Below the pieces are notes generated by a model. That model was not told where the DNA came from. It ran no database searches and saw nothing but the letters and a program-made list of their open reading frames with translations. The position numbers and the translations under genes were made by a program. A DNA stretch of 64,000 nucleotides. Source: Fidelibacterota bacterium (GTDB taxonomy: Bacteria > Pseudomonadota > Alphaproteobacteria > Rhodospirillales > Rhodospirillaceae). This document shows positions 9,112 to 17,115 of this stretch, piece by piece. Each line of letters begins with the position of its first letter. Positions within the stretch are counted from its first letter, which is position 1. Location of the stretch: NCBI GenBank assembly GCA_947476895.1, contig CANJRX010000002.1:62001-126000 (forward strand), written 5' to 3'.

Positions 9112-9444
9112 ATGACGAACGGAAATCTCTCACGGCGCAAGTTACTCGGCCAGGGCCTGCAGCTTTCTGTAGGGGGCGTTGTGTTGGCAGCCGCCGCTGC
9201 TGCTGCCACGAAAACGGCCGCTGCAGCAGACGCGAAAGTTTGCGTCGACATGGCGCACCTGCCGGCGGAAGCGCTGAGCATCCGTGAGTCGCTGAACTAT
9301 GTCGAGAAGTCGCCGGATGCCACCAAGACCTGCGCGGGCTGCGGCTTTTTTGAAGCCAAAGGCGATGGTTGCGGCAACTGCATGATCTTCACCGGCCCCG
9401 CCAATGCCAACGGGCATTGTGATTCTTGGGCCGCTAAAGGCTAA
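9112..9444 (+). CDS. High-potential iron-sulfur protein (HiPIP), Tat-exported
   Basis: This small periplasmic [4Fe-4S] electron carrier probably shuttles electrons between cytochrome complexes and terminal acceptors. The 110-residue precursor starts with a twin-arginine signal (SRRKLL at 7-12, then a hydrophobic, Ala-rich stretch to about 39). The mature part carries CAGC at 74-77, Cys90 and Cys103 in GHCDSWA, which is the HiPIP cluster pattern. Cys44 and Cys87 are two extra cysteines, and Cys87 competes with Cys90 for the third ligand position. I chose the ATG at 9112 for its AGGGAAGGA ribosome site. It stands alone, with no redox partner beside it. Confidence 0.9.
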   Translation: MTNGNLSRRKLLGQGLQLSVGGVVLAAAAAAATKTAAAADAKVCVDMAHLPAEALSIRESLNYVEKSPDATKTCAGCGFFEAKGDGCGNCMIFTGPANANGHCDSWAAKG

Positions 9445-9467
9445 GCGTTCACTTACGCTTGATACAC

Positions 9468-9501
9468 AACGGCGGTCCTTAAGGGGCCGCCGTTTGCTTT
9501 T
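9468..9501 (+). terminator. Intrinsic terminator after the HiPIP gene
   Basis: A hairpin with arms AACGGCGGTCC and GGGCCGCCGTT around a short TTAA-type loop is followed by TTGCTTTT. It lies 23 bases after the HiPIP stop and immediately before the convergent dnaE2 end. Confidence 0.75.
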
Positions 9502-9505
9502 GCGC

Positions 9506-12500
9506 TCAATGAAAATCGCGGCTTTTGACCTTGAGGCGCGGCGCGCTGCCGTCATTGGCGACTTGGGGCGTCTGTTCCAAATCTTCATCGCCAATACGGC
9601 GGAGCCACGGCGTCAGGTCGTAAAGCTCTTTCACCACGATATGAATGATATCGCCTTCGCGCTGAACTCTGCCGGCGCAAGCCAGCATGCGGCTCGCCAT
9701 CACGACCGCGCGGTGGCTTTCAAAGAAGCTCGGCCAGACGACCAGGTTGCCCAAGCCGGTTTCATCTTCCAGTGAAATGAAGACGATGCCGTTGGCTGAT
9801 CCGGGGCGTTGGCGCACCAGAACCAGTCCCGCGATGCGCACCTGATCACCGTCCTTGGCCTGCATCAAACTGCCGAGCGGCTGCCAGCGGGCGCGTGAAA
9901 GATGTGCGCGCAGAAAGCGCAAAGGATGATCGCGCAGCGAGAAGCTGATGGTGGCGTAGTCCTGCAGTACATTCTCGCCGGCGGTTAGGGGTGTGAGTTC
10001 GACGCCGGGTTCGTGCACATGGGGCACCCAGATATCGGCGCGTTTGTCGGCGACGGCGAACAGCGGGAGGGGTTTCCTCAAAGCGCGCACACTCCACAGG
10101 GCCTGACGCCGGTCCACGCCGACCGACATGCACGCATCGGCCTCGGCCAAGGCTTCAAGATGTTGCAGGGAGATTTCGGTCCGAGACCAAAGATCGTCGA
10201 GGTTTTTGTAGGGCGCATGGCGCGCGGCCACAATTTTCGCGGCGGCCTCAGTATTCATGCCGTTGATCATGCGGAACCCTAAACGCACCGCAAAAGTCCC
10301 GTCAGGTTGAGGTTCTAACGTGCAGTCCCAGCGGCTCGTGTTGATGTCGACCGGTAAAACCACAACATCGTGCGCGCGCGCATCGCTGACCAGTTGCGCG
10401 GGCGCGTAAAATCCCAAAGGTTGCGCGTTCAGAATGGCGCAGAGGAACACATCCGGGTGATGGCATTTCATCCACGACGAGGCGTAGACCAGAAGCGCGA
10501 AGGACGCGGCGTGACTTTCCGGAAAGCCATAGGTGCCGAAGCCTTCGATCTGGCTGAAACAGCGCTCGGCAAACTCGCGCTCGTAGTTGTTTGCCAGCAT
10601 GCCTTTGAGGAACCGCTCGCGAAACATCGAAACTTTGCCGTCATTGCGGAAAGTCGCCATGGCGCGGCGCAAAAGGTCGGCTTCGCTGGGTGAAAAACCC
10701 GCGCCGACAATGGCGATTTTCATGGCGTGTTCCTGAAACAGCGGCTTGCCCAGCGTTTTGTGTAATGCCTCTTCTAGCTCCGGCGAAGGATAGGTGACTT
10801 TTTCGAGGCCGGCGCGGCGCTTGAGATAAGGATGCACCATGTTGCCCTGGATGGGGCCGGGGCGAACAATCGCCACTTGAATCACCAGGTCGTAAAATTT
10901 CCGCGGTTTTAAGCGCGGCAGCATGTTCATCTGCGCGCGGCTTTCGACTTGAAACAGGCCGACGCTATCGGCCTTGCACAGCATGTCGTAAACGGCGGGA
11001 ACTTCCTTGGGGATGGTGTCGAGGGTGAGCGGCGTGGCCTTGTGCTCTTTGAGCAGATCGACAGCGCGGCGCAAACAGCCCAGCATGCCGAGCCCTAACA
11101 CATCGACCTTCATCATTTTTAGGACTTCGATGTCGTCCTTGTCCCAGGCGATGACCGTGCGATCTTTCATCGCGGCGTTTTCGACAGGCACCAGGTTGTC
11201 GAGGCGCTCCCTGCTGATGACAAAGCCGCCGGGATGTTGGGACAGGTGACGCGGGAAACCCGTGATTTCCTGCGCAAGTTTGAGCGTCAGGCGCTGCCGC
11301 CAATCGTCGGGATCAAGGCCCAGGCTGCGGGCGCGTTCATGCGCGATGCCGTCCTCGGACCAGCCCCAGACTGAGCCTGCCATAACGGCGGTTACATCCT
11401 CGGTCAGACCCAGAGCTTTGGCGACCTCGCGCACCGCGCGGCGCGTGCGGTAATGAACCACTGTCGCGGTTAAGGCGGCATGATCGCGGCCATAGGTTTT
11501 ATAAATCCACTGGATGACTTCTTCGCGCCGTTCGTGCTCGAAGTCGACGTCAATGTCCGGCGGCTCGCCGCGGTCGACGCTGATGAAGCGGGCAAACAAT
11601 CCGCCCGATGTAATGGGGTCGATTTCAGTGATACGCAGGCAATAGCACACGGCGGAATTAGCAGCGCTGCCGCGCCCTTGGCATAAAATATCTTGCGAGC
11701 GCGCAAAGTTCACAATGCGCCAGACGGTGAGGAAGTAAGGCGCGTACTTCAAATCCGAGATAAGTTTGAGTTCGTCGTTGATCTGGTCTCGCACTTTGCC
11801 GACGACGCCTTGCGGATAGCGCTCGGCCGCACCTTCCCAGGCGAGTTTCTCTAAGGCCTGTTGCGCTGTGAGCGCGGGGAATAACTCCTCATCGGGATAC
11901 TGATACTGCAGTTCATCCAGCGAAAACCGGCAGCGTTCCATAATCTCAGCTGTGCGTTCAACGGCTGCGGGGTAGCCGGCAAAAAGCCGCGCCATTTCCT
12001 GGGGCGGCTTTAAGAAGCGGTCGGCGGACAACTCGCGTTCATAACCTAACGTATCGATGGTACGGCCCAAGCGCGTGCAGGTCATGACATCCTGCAAAAT
12101 CCGCCGCTCAGGGACGTGGTACAGCACGTCATTGGTTACAACGGTCGGCACGCGTGCGGTTTGAGCCATCTCGGCCAAAGCGTCCAGCCGTGGATTTTCG
12201 TTGGGGCGGAAGCGGCGGGTGAGAGCGAGATACACCTGTTTTCGGAAATCGCCGCGTAGCCTGTGCAGAAAAGTTTTCAGCGCTTCTGTCGGTTCGTCGC
12301 CCAAGGCGACGAAGATTTGACCCTCACCCGCCGCCGCCAGGTCTTCGTAATGCAAATAGCATTCACCCTTGGGCGCTCGCTGTTTGCCGACGGTGAGCAG
12401 GCGCGTGAGTCGGCTATAGGCGGCGCGGTTTTGCGGATAACACAGCACACTTGCGCCGTCGGCCAAGTCCAGGCGGCAGCCCACGATAAACCCGATCTCT

Positions 12501-12673
12501 GCTTGCCGCGCTGCGTCAAAGGCTTTGACGATCCCCGCCACGCTGTTGCGGTCCGTGATCGCCAGGGCGCTGATGCCCAATAGTTTTGCCGCTGCCACTA
12601 ACTCGCGCGGATGCGAAGCGCCGCGCAGAAAAGAGTAATTGGTGGTGACCTGAAGTTCGGCATAGGGCGTCAT
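9506..12673 (-). CDS. dnaE2: Error-prone DNA polymerase III alpha subunit (DnaE2/ImuC)
   Basis: This translesion polymerase works with ImuA and ImuB in SOS mutagenesis. The 1055-residue protein opens with a PHP domain (YAELQVTTNYSFLRGASHP). The polymerase active site PDIDVDFEHERR lies near residue 370. A C-terminal OB fold spans roughly 945-1030 (VRIAGLVLVRQRPGSANG), and it ends in the SRDFH tail usual for DnaE2. This is shorter than replicative DnaE. The ATG at 12673 overlaps the imuB stop by four bases. It is the last gene of a LexA-boxed operon. Confidence 0.97.
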   Translation of the reverse strand: MTPYAELQVTTNYSFLRGASHPRELVAAAKLLGISALAITDRNSVAGIVKAFDAARQAEIGFIVGCRLDLADGASVLCYPQNRAAYSRLTRLLTVGKQRAPKGECYLHYEDLAAAGEGQIFVALGDEPTEALKTFLHRLRGDFRKQVYLALTRRFRPNENPRLDALAEMAQTARVPTVVTNDVLYHVPERRILQDVMTCTRLGRTIDTLGYERELSADRFLKPPQEMARLFAGYPAAVERTAEIMERCRFSLDELQYQYPDEELFPALTAQQALEKLAWEGAAERYPQGVVGKVRDQINDELKLISDLKYAPYFLTVWRIVNFARSQDILCQGRGSAANSAVCYCLRITEIDPITSGGLFARFISVDRGEPPDIDVDFEHERREEVIQWIYKTYGRDHAALTATVVHYRTRRAVREVAKALGLTEDVTAVMAGSVWGWSEDGIAHERARSLGLDPDDWRQRLTLKLAQEITGFPRHLSQHPGGFVISRERLDNLVPVENAAMKDRTVIAWDKDDIEVLKMMKVDVLGLGMLGCLRRAVDLLKEHKATPLTLDTIPKEVPAVYDMLCKADSVGLFQVESRAQMNMLPRLKPRKFYDLVIQVAIVRPGPIQGNMVHPYLKRRAGLEKVTYPSPELEEALHKTLGKPLFQEHAMKIAIVGAGFSPSEADLLRRAMATFRNDGKVSMFRERFLKGMLANNYEREFAERCFSQIEGFGTYGFPESHAASFALLVYASSWMKCHHPDVFLCAILNAQPLGFYAPAQLVSDARAHDVVVLPVDINTSRWDCTLEPQPDGTFAVRLGFRMINGMNTEAAAKIVAARHAPYKNLDDLWSRTEISLQHLEALAEADACMSVGVDRRQALWSVRALRKPLPLFAVADKRADIWVPHVHEPGVELTPLTAGENVLQDYATISFSLRDHPLRFLRAHLSRARWQPLGSLMQAKDGDQVRIAGLVLVRQRPGSANGIVFISLEDETGLGNLVVWPSFFESHRAVVMASRMLACAGRVQREGDIIHIVVKELYDLTPWLRRIGDEDLEQTPQVANDGSAPRLKVKSRDFH

Positions 12674-14181
12674 GCGAACACCCCATGCAGGAACCACTGA
12701 TCGTCGCTGCCGGTGATGCTTTTGCGGAACAACCAATAGCGTTCGCCCCGGTCGTTCTCGACGCGGAAATAATCGCGCACTTCGCCGACTTCGCGAGCTG
12801 CGTTCCACCATTCGCCGAAAATCCGCTCCGGCCCGTCGGCAATGCGCACGCTGTGGGATTCGTCGCGCCAGCGGAACTTTGCAGGCGGGTAATCGGGCAA
12901 AAGCGCGATCACGCTGACAGGTTCGGGCGGCGAGAGCAGGCGTGTGGGGCGTGGCCAATGTGCCGGCCAATCCTGAATGGTTGCCGTTTTCATGGGATCG
13001 GTTGCAACGGCGGCGCGCTCGGGGATATCGCGGGCGACGGGCGCGATCTTGAAGACGTTGCGCGCCCCCACGCGGTTCGCAAGCCGGTCCACCAGCTCGC
13101 CCATATCTTTGTGGGCCGCGCCATCTCGTCCGTCAGAACCGAGTTGCACAGGCTGCAAAGGGCCTACCCGCCAAGCATTCAGCGTCACGGTTTCGATGCC
13201 GAAACCAGGGTCGATGGTGGGCAGCTTTTCGGTCAGCAGTTTGGCGATGTGCGATACATCGCGCGACGGGCGCGCCATGGCGATGCGGATGGCCGGCATC
13301 TGGCCGTCGATGCGTACAAAAACCAGATCGAGCTTTTGCGCGCCTTCCTGGGTTTTATCCAGATCTTCGCAGAGGCCACGGGTCAAAATATCAATCGTGC
13401 GCTGCAGGTCTTCCGGGGCTGCGATGGGTTCGGCGAAACTCATACTTCGGCGGCGGGCCGCAGGCGGTGTAAGCGGCGTAATGGCTTCGGGCATGAAGCC
13501 CATAGCCTGATCCAACCGCCGCAATACCATCTCACCGAAGCGTACGGGGATGGTCGCGCGTGGAATACGCCGCAGCTCGCCGATGGTTTTCACGCCCACA
13601 TGGCGCAAAGTCTGCACGGTGTCCGCCGCCAACCGTAAAGCGCGCAACGGCAGATCATCCAGGGCCGATGTTTGCGCGCCGGGTACCAATACCGGATCGC
13701 CGTGGCCGTAGCGCGCCCAGGCCCAGGCCGCGCCGGGTGTTGCGGCCATAGCAGTGCGCGCAGAAATACCGATGGCGCGCAAACGCCGCGTGATGCCTTT
13801 GACCATAGCGTCTTCGCCGCCGAACAAATGCGCAGCCCCTGTGGCGTCGATCCACAAACCATCCGTGGGGCACGTTGCGACCAATGGGCTGTAGCGCAAG
13901 GCGCGCACCGCGAGGCGCTGCAAAGCTTTCGCGTCTTCTGCAAGGCTTGCGGCTTCGGCTTTCACGTCGGGATAAATCACGCGCGCGCGGCTTAGCGCCA
14001 TGCCGGGCGCAATGCCGCAGGCCGCCGCCGCTGCATTGACCGCAACGACGGTGTTCTGCTGGCCTTCCAGCGCCGCAATGACAAAAGGCTTATCCGGTTG
14101 CCAGGCGCTGTCTTGGCGCAGCCGGCGCTTTCGCAAATCCATCGGCCACTGGGGAAGAAAGACGGAAATAACCCTGCGCAT
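12670..14181 (-). CDS. imuB: Y-family polymerase-like protein ImuB
   Basis: ImuB is a 503-residue, catalytically inactive Y-family relative that bridges the beta clamp and DnaE2. The N terminus RVISVFLPQWPMD replaces the acidic metal-binding residues of active DinB enzymes, and PTDGLWIDATGAAHLFGGE is the typical ImuB palm segment. The C-terminal third contains the little-finger-like part. Its start lies inside imuA, a 92-base out-of-frame overlap, and its stop overlaps dnaE2 by four bases, so the three are translated as a coupled unit. Confidence 0.94.
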   Translation of the reverse strand: MRRVISVFLPQWPMDLRKRRLRQDSAWQPDKPFVIAALEGQQNTVVAVNAAAAACGIAPGMALSRARVIYPDVKAEAASLAEDAKALQRLAVRALRYSPLVATCPTDGLWIDATGAAHLFGGEDAMVKGITRRLRAIGISARTAMAATPGAAWAWARYGHGDPVLVPGAQTSALDDLPLRALRLAADTVQTLRHVGVKTIGELRRIPRATIPVRFGEMVLRRLDQAMGFMPEAITPLTPPAARRRSMSFAEPIAAPEDLQRTIDILTRGLCEDLDKTQEGAQKLDLVFVRIDGQMPAIRIAMARPSRDVSHIAKLLTEKLPTIDPGFGIETVTLNAWRVGPLQPVQLGSDGRDGAAHKDMGELVDRLANRVGARNVFKIAPVARDIPERAAVATDPMKTATIQDWPAHWPRPTRLLSPPEPVSVIALLPDYPPAKFRWRDESHSVRIADGPERIFGEWWNAAREVGEVRDYFRVENDRGERYWLFRKSITGSDDQWFLHGVFA

Positions 14182-14872
14182 CGGGAGCCTCGATCATCCA
14201 TTCACCGGTCGCGCCGCTGCGCGACTGGAAGAGTTCAAGCCGCCAGCGTGCTCGGCCTGCTTCGGGAATACTGTGGGGGGCTGAAGGGGCGGGCGTAATG
14301 CGCCAGCGGCTGGCGGCGGCGATGGGTTCAGTCTGAAGTCCGTTGCGACGAGACGGCGTGCGCAGGACAAAAGCCGTGACGCCGGATTTTTCTGCTGCCA
14401 GCTGCAGGCGGCGGCGGCTGGTCAGGTTCAGGCGCTCGACCTCGCCTACCACTGAGGCCAGAACCGGATGGCGCAAGCCTTCTTCCATGACCGCCAGGAT
14501 GTCGTCGTCAGTAGAGGCCGTGACGGCCAGCATTTGGTCGGGCTTTAAACCCACCTGGGCCAAACCCGGGCCATAGAGACCGGCGTTGGTCCGGTCCGCC
14601 CGCTTGCCGCACCACAGGACCTTGCCCAAGCGCCCCGCAATGGCGGCGGTAAAGGCGGTGACGGCGCCATAGCTACTTAAACCGCCGTCGCCCCTGGCCT
14701 CGTGCAGACAGCCCAGCGGCAGGCCCTGTTCGGGCCACAGGTGGTCCAGGACCGGCAGTAACGGCAAAGCTTTAACGCCCTCGGCTTTCCCCACAGCGCC
14801 GCCCAGCCGCTCCAGCTGGCGGATTCGCTGCTTCAGCACATCCAGATCATTGTTTTTGTTAGCCATTTCCAT
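14090..14872 (-). CDS. imuA: SOS mutagenesis protein ImuA
   Basis: ImuA is a RecA/SulA-like accessory factor for the ImuB-DnaE2 mutasome. The 260-residue protein shows the family segments HLWPEQGLPLGCLHEA and AGRLGKVLWCGKRADRTNAGLYGPGL, with the RecA-like core between about 45 and 180. Either ATG at 14872 or 14866 may be used. The C terminus after about residue 230 is encoded in DNA shared with imuB. The LexA box at 14900-14914, 27 bases upstream, marks it as the SOS-controlled first gene. Confidence 0.92.
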   Translation of the reverse strand: MEMANKNNDLDVLKQRIRQLERLGGAVGKAEGVKALPLLPVLDHLWPEQGLPLGCLHEARGDGGLSSYGAVTAFTAAIAGRLGKVLWCGKRADRTNAGLYGPGLAQVGLKPDQMLAVTASTDDDILAVMEEGLRHPVLASVVGEVERLNLTSRRRLQLAAEKSGVTAFVLRTPSRRNGLQTEPIAAASRWRITPAPSAPHSIPEAGRARWRLELFQSRSGATGEWMIEAPDAQGYFRLSSPVADGFAKAPAAPRQRLATG

Positions 14873-14899
14873 GGCTGATCCGATTCCTTCAACTTACAT

Positions 14900-14914
14900 G
14901 TTCTATCTTTGTTC
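14900..14914. promoter_or_regulatory. LexA (SOS) box of the imuA-imuB-dnaE2 operon
   Basis: GTTC-TATCTTT-GTTC matches exactly the direct-repeat operator GTTC-N7-GTTC recognised by alphaproteobacterial LexA. It lies 27 bases upstream of imuA, where a bound repressor would block the promoter. The next gene to the right (15022) is read away from it, so the box could affect both. Confidence 0.9.
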
Positions 14915-15021
14915 TCATGAAGGATGGAGTCAAGCAACTGGAGGGCTCAGGCAGGGCTTAGAGCAAAATTAACCATTTGGGACCGACACTGGACTTGAAG
15001 ATTTACCAATGGAGCAGGCCC

Positions 15022-15243
15022 ATGGGCGCCCAGTTCGAGCAGCTGACATATTCCTCAGAGGTCTCTTTGACCCTGATCGTTGACGACACCCTTCGTCAGC
15101 GCCGCTTTGCCGCGGTCCAGCCGAAAGCCGAACCGATGGAACTCTCGAGCTGGCTCAATGCGCTTCAGCGCCAGTCCGCGCCGCTGCTGCAATCCACAAG
15201 TGCCCGCGATCACCTGGAAGAATGGCTCAAAGCCATCGAATAA
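15022..15243 (+). CDS. Small hypothetical protein
   Basis: I do not recognise this 73-residue protein. The ATG at 15022 has a GGAGCAGG ribosome site at a good distance; a TTG 45 bases earlier is less likely. The sequence is soluble and mildly acidic, with a beta-rich first half (SSEVSLTLIVDDTLRQRRF) and a predicted helical C terminus (DHLEEWLKAIE). It has no signal peptide, cysteines or membrane segment. It is divergent from imuA and about 110 bases from the LexA box, so SOS control is possible but unproven. Confidence 0.6.
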   Translation: MGAQFEQLTYSSEVSLTLIVDDTLRQRRFAAVQPKAEPMELSSWLNALQRQSAPLLQSTSARDHLEEWLKAIE

Positions 15244-15328
15244 AACTTTCCGTCCCCGGACGAAGAGCTCGCCGCACTGCCGGCCCCATAACAAAAACTA
15301 AGACCACACATCATTCAGACGCACATGC

Positions 15329-15363
15329 AAAAAGGGCGGCCCGATTTTCGGACCGCCCTTTTT
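15329..15363. terminator. Bidirectional intrinsic terminator
   Basis: AAAAAGGGCGG and CCGCCCTTTTT flank a CCGATTTTCGGA centre, giving a strong stem with A and T tracts on both sides. It lies between two convergent genes, ending the small hypothetical gene on the plus strand and the Sel1-repeat gene on the minus strand. Confidence 0.9.
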
Positions 15364-15385
15364 CATGTCGCGTTCTAGAAGCGCG

Positions 15386-15991
15386 TTATTTTTTCGGGAA
15401 TACCGGCTTCCAGTCTTTGAACAGTTTTTCCGCTTCGGCGATCTGGGCCGGAGTCATCTTGGCTTTCAGGCGGTCGCGGCGCGAGCCGGCTGAGGAATTT
15501 TCCTTTGACGCCAGATTGAACCAGAAGTGCGCCTGCACCAGATTCAGCGGCACGCCTTCGGCGCCTGTGGTGTAGATCACACCGAGGTTTTGCTGCGCCG
15601 GCATCAAGCCTTGGTTGCCGGCCGCGGTGTACCACTTCACGGCTTCGGGGGCGTTCTTTTTCACGCCCTGGCCCTGTTCGTACATCGTGCCCAAAGCGTA
15701 CTGCGCCTGGGCATAGCCCTTTTCAGAGGCCATCGTGTACCACTTCATAGCGTTGATATAGCTGCGCTCAACGCCCTTGCCGTCGAAGTACATCACACCG
15801 AGGTTGAACATCGCATAAGGCACGCCGCCCGCTGCGGCCGACTGATAAAGCTTCATGGCCGTCGGGTAGTCGCCTTTATTGTCGGCAGCGAAAGCGGCTT
15901 GGGCGTCTTGATCAGGGGTCGCCAGAACAGGGCTGGCGAACAGGCCAGCACAAATCATTCCGGCAAAGAGCAAACGGATCGGCTTCGTCAT
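15386..15991 (-). CDS. Secreted Sel1-like repeat protein
   Basis: This 201-residue exported protein begins with a signal peptide (MTKPIRLLFAG then a hydrophobic core, cleavage likely after ASPVLA near 25). It is built of Sel1-like TPR-type repeats of about 36 residues, for example YAMFNLGVMYFDGKGV, YAQAQYALGTMYEQGQGV and PAQQNLGVIYTTG. Such proteins act as periplasmic scaffolds, but no partner is evident here. The ATG at 15991 follows a GGGAGGA ribosome site, which decides against the 11-codon longer frame. The C terminus is a basic helix ending in FPKK. Confidence 0.87.
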   Translation of the reverse strand: MTKPIRLLFAGMICAGLFASPVLATPDQDAQAAFAADNKGDYPTAMKLYQSAAAGGVPYAMFNLGVMYFDGKGVERSYINAMKWYTMASEKGYAQAQYALGTMYEQGQGVKKNAPEAVKWYTAAGNQGLMPAQQNLGVIYTTGAEGVPLNLVQAHFWFNLASKENSSAGSRRDRLKAKMTPAQIAEAEKLFKDWKPVFPKK

Positions 15992-16135
15992 CGAGGATAT
16001 CCTCCCAGGCATATAAGTTGGCATCAGTGTAACGGGCGAGGGCGGCTCGGGGAAGCCCGCTGTTGATCCCGGGATGCCGCGTACTGTCTTCGTGGTTACA
16101 CAAATCTGTGATGCCGCGGCGCGCCATGCTGGTCA

Positions 16136-16171
16136 AAGCGGGCCGATTAAAGCGGGCCGGGCTAAAGCGGG
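16136..16171. repeat. Three copies of AAAGCGGG at the end of the SDR gene
   Basis: AAAGCGGG occurs at 16136-16143, 16149-16156 and 16164-16171, the first two extended to AAAGCGGGCCG. The third copy includes the SDR stop region. It is probably a small local duplication just downstream of the gene; no function is evident. Confidence 0.55.
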
Positions 16172-17049
16172 AAAATCATATAGCCGTCGGTGGTGCCCTT
16201 GGGACCGGTGCTGAGGAAAAAGTCCAAAAGCAGCGGTAGGCCCGGGGTGACGGCGTATTTGGAAAGATCGGTGATGCCTTCCGACGCCAGCACCTCGTCG
16301 TCGATGAAGAAGTTGCCGGTGCAGGTTTTGGCGTCACGGGTCAGGATGATGTGCGCCGTGTCTGCCACAATTTCAGGCTGGCGGCAGTGCTTGGCCAAAG
16401 CTTCGCCGCCCAGCTCATAGCGGATGGCGGCGGTGTTGATGCCGGTGCGGGGCCACAGGGCGTTCACGCCGATGCCCTTACCTTTGAATTCCTCAGCCAG
16501 GCCGAGCACGCACATGCTCATGCCGTACTTGGCGATGGTGTAGGCGAGGGTCGAGCCGAACCACTTGGCACTCATATCAAGGGGGGGCGACAACGTCAGG
16601 ATATGCGGATTGGACGACTTCATCAGATAGGGCAGGCATTTCTGGCTGCACAAAAAAGTGCCGCGCGCATTGACCTGTTGCATCAAGTCAAAGCGTTTTA
16701 TCTGGGTGTCGAGCGTGCCCGAAATGCTGACGGCGCTGGCGTTGTTGATAAGAATGTCGATCCCGCCGAAATGCGCGACGGCCTGTTTGACGGCCGCTTC
16801 GACCTGTTCTTCTTCGCGGATATCGGCTTGCACGGCCAGGGCCTGGCCGCCGGCTGCGATGATCTCAGCCGCGGCCGTATGAATAGTGCCGGGCAGTTTC
16901 GCATGGGGCGCAGTGGTCTTGGCGGCGATGACGATGTTCGCGCCGTCGGCTGCGGCGCGCAAGGCGATCGCCAGGCCGATGCCGCGGCTGCCGCCGGAAA
17001 TGAAAATCGTTTTGCCTTTAAGGCTCGCGTTCGCGCCGGTGTTCGCCAT
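16162..17049 (-). CDS. Short-chain dehydrogenase, HSDL2-like
   Basis: This 295-residue SDR resembles the catalytic half of hydroxysteroid dehydrogenase-like protein 2. ISGGSRGIGLAIALRAA at about 17-33 binds the cofactor, INNASAVS is the structural motif and YTIAKYGMSM holds the catalytic Tyr-x3-Lys. The stretches LSPPLDMSAKWFG, VNALWPRTGINTAA and TGNFFIDDEVL are characteristic of HSDL2 rather than FabG. Animal HSDL2 carries an SCP2 lipid-carrier domain that is absent here. A fatty-acyl or steroid-like substrate is likely by family but unknown. The start at 17049 has a GGGGAGAG ribosome site. Confidence 0.88.
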   Translation of the reverse strand: MANTGANASLKGKTIFISGGSRGIGLAIALRAAADGANIVIAAKTTAPHAKLPGTIHTAAAEIIAAGGQALAVQADIREEEQVEAAVKQAVAHFGGIDILINNASAVSISGTLDTQIKRFDLMQQVNARGTFLCSQKCLPYLMKSSNPHILTLSPPLDMSAKWFGSTLAYTIAKYGMSMCVLGLAEEFKGKGIGVNALWPRTGINTAAIRYELGGEALAKHCRQPEIVADTAHIILTRDAKTCTGNFFIDDEVLASEGITDLSKYAVTPGLPLLLDFFLSTGPKGTTDGYMIFPL

Positions 17050-17115
17050 GTCTCTCCCCGTTGGCTCTCCGGGCGACACTATAAAGGGCTACGCCTTAAA
17101 ATTGGTAGAGTTTCC

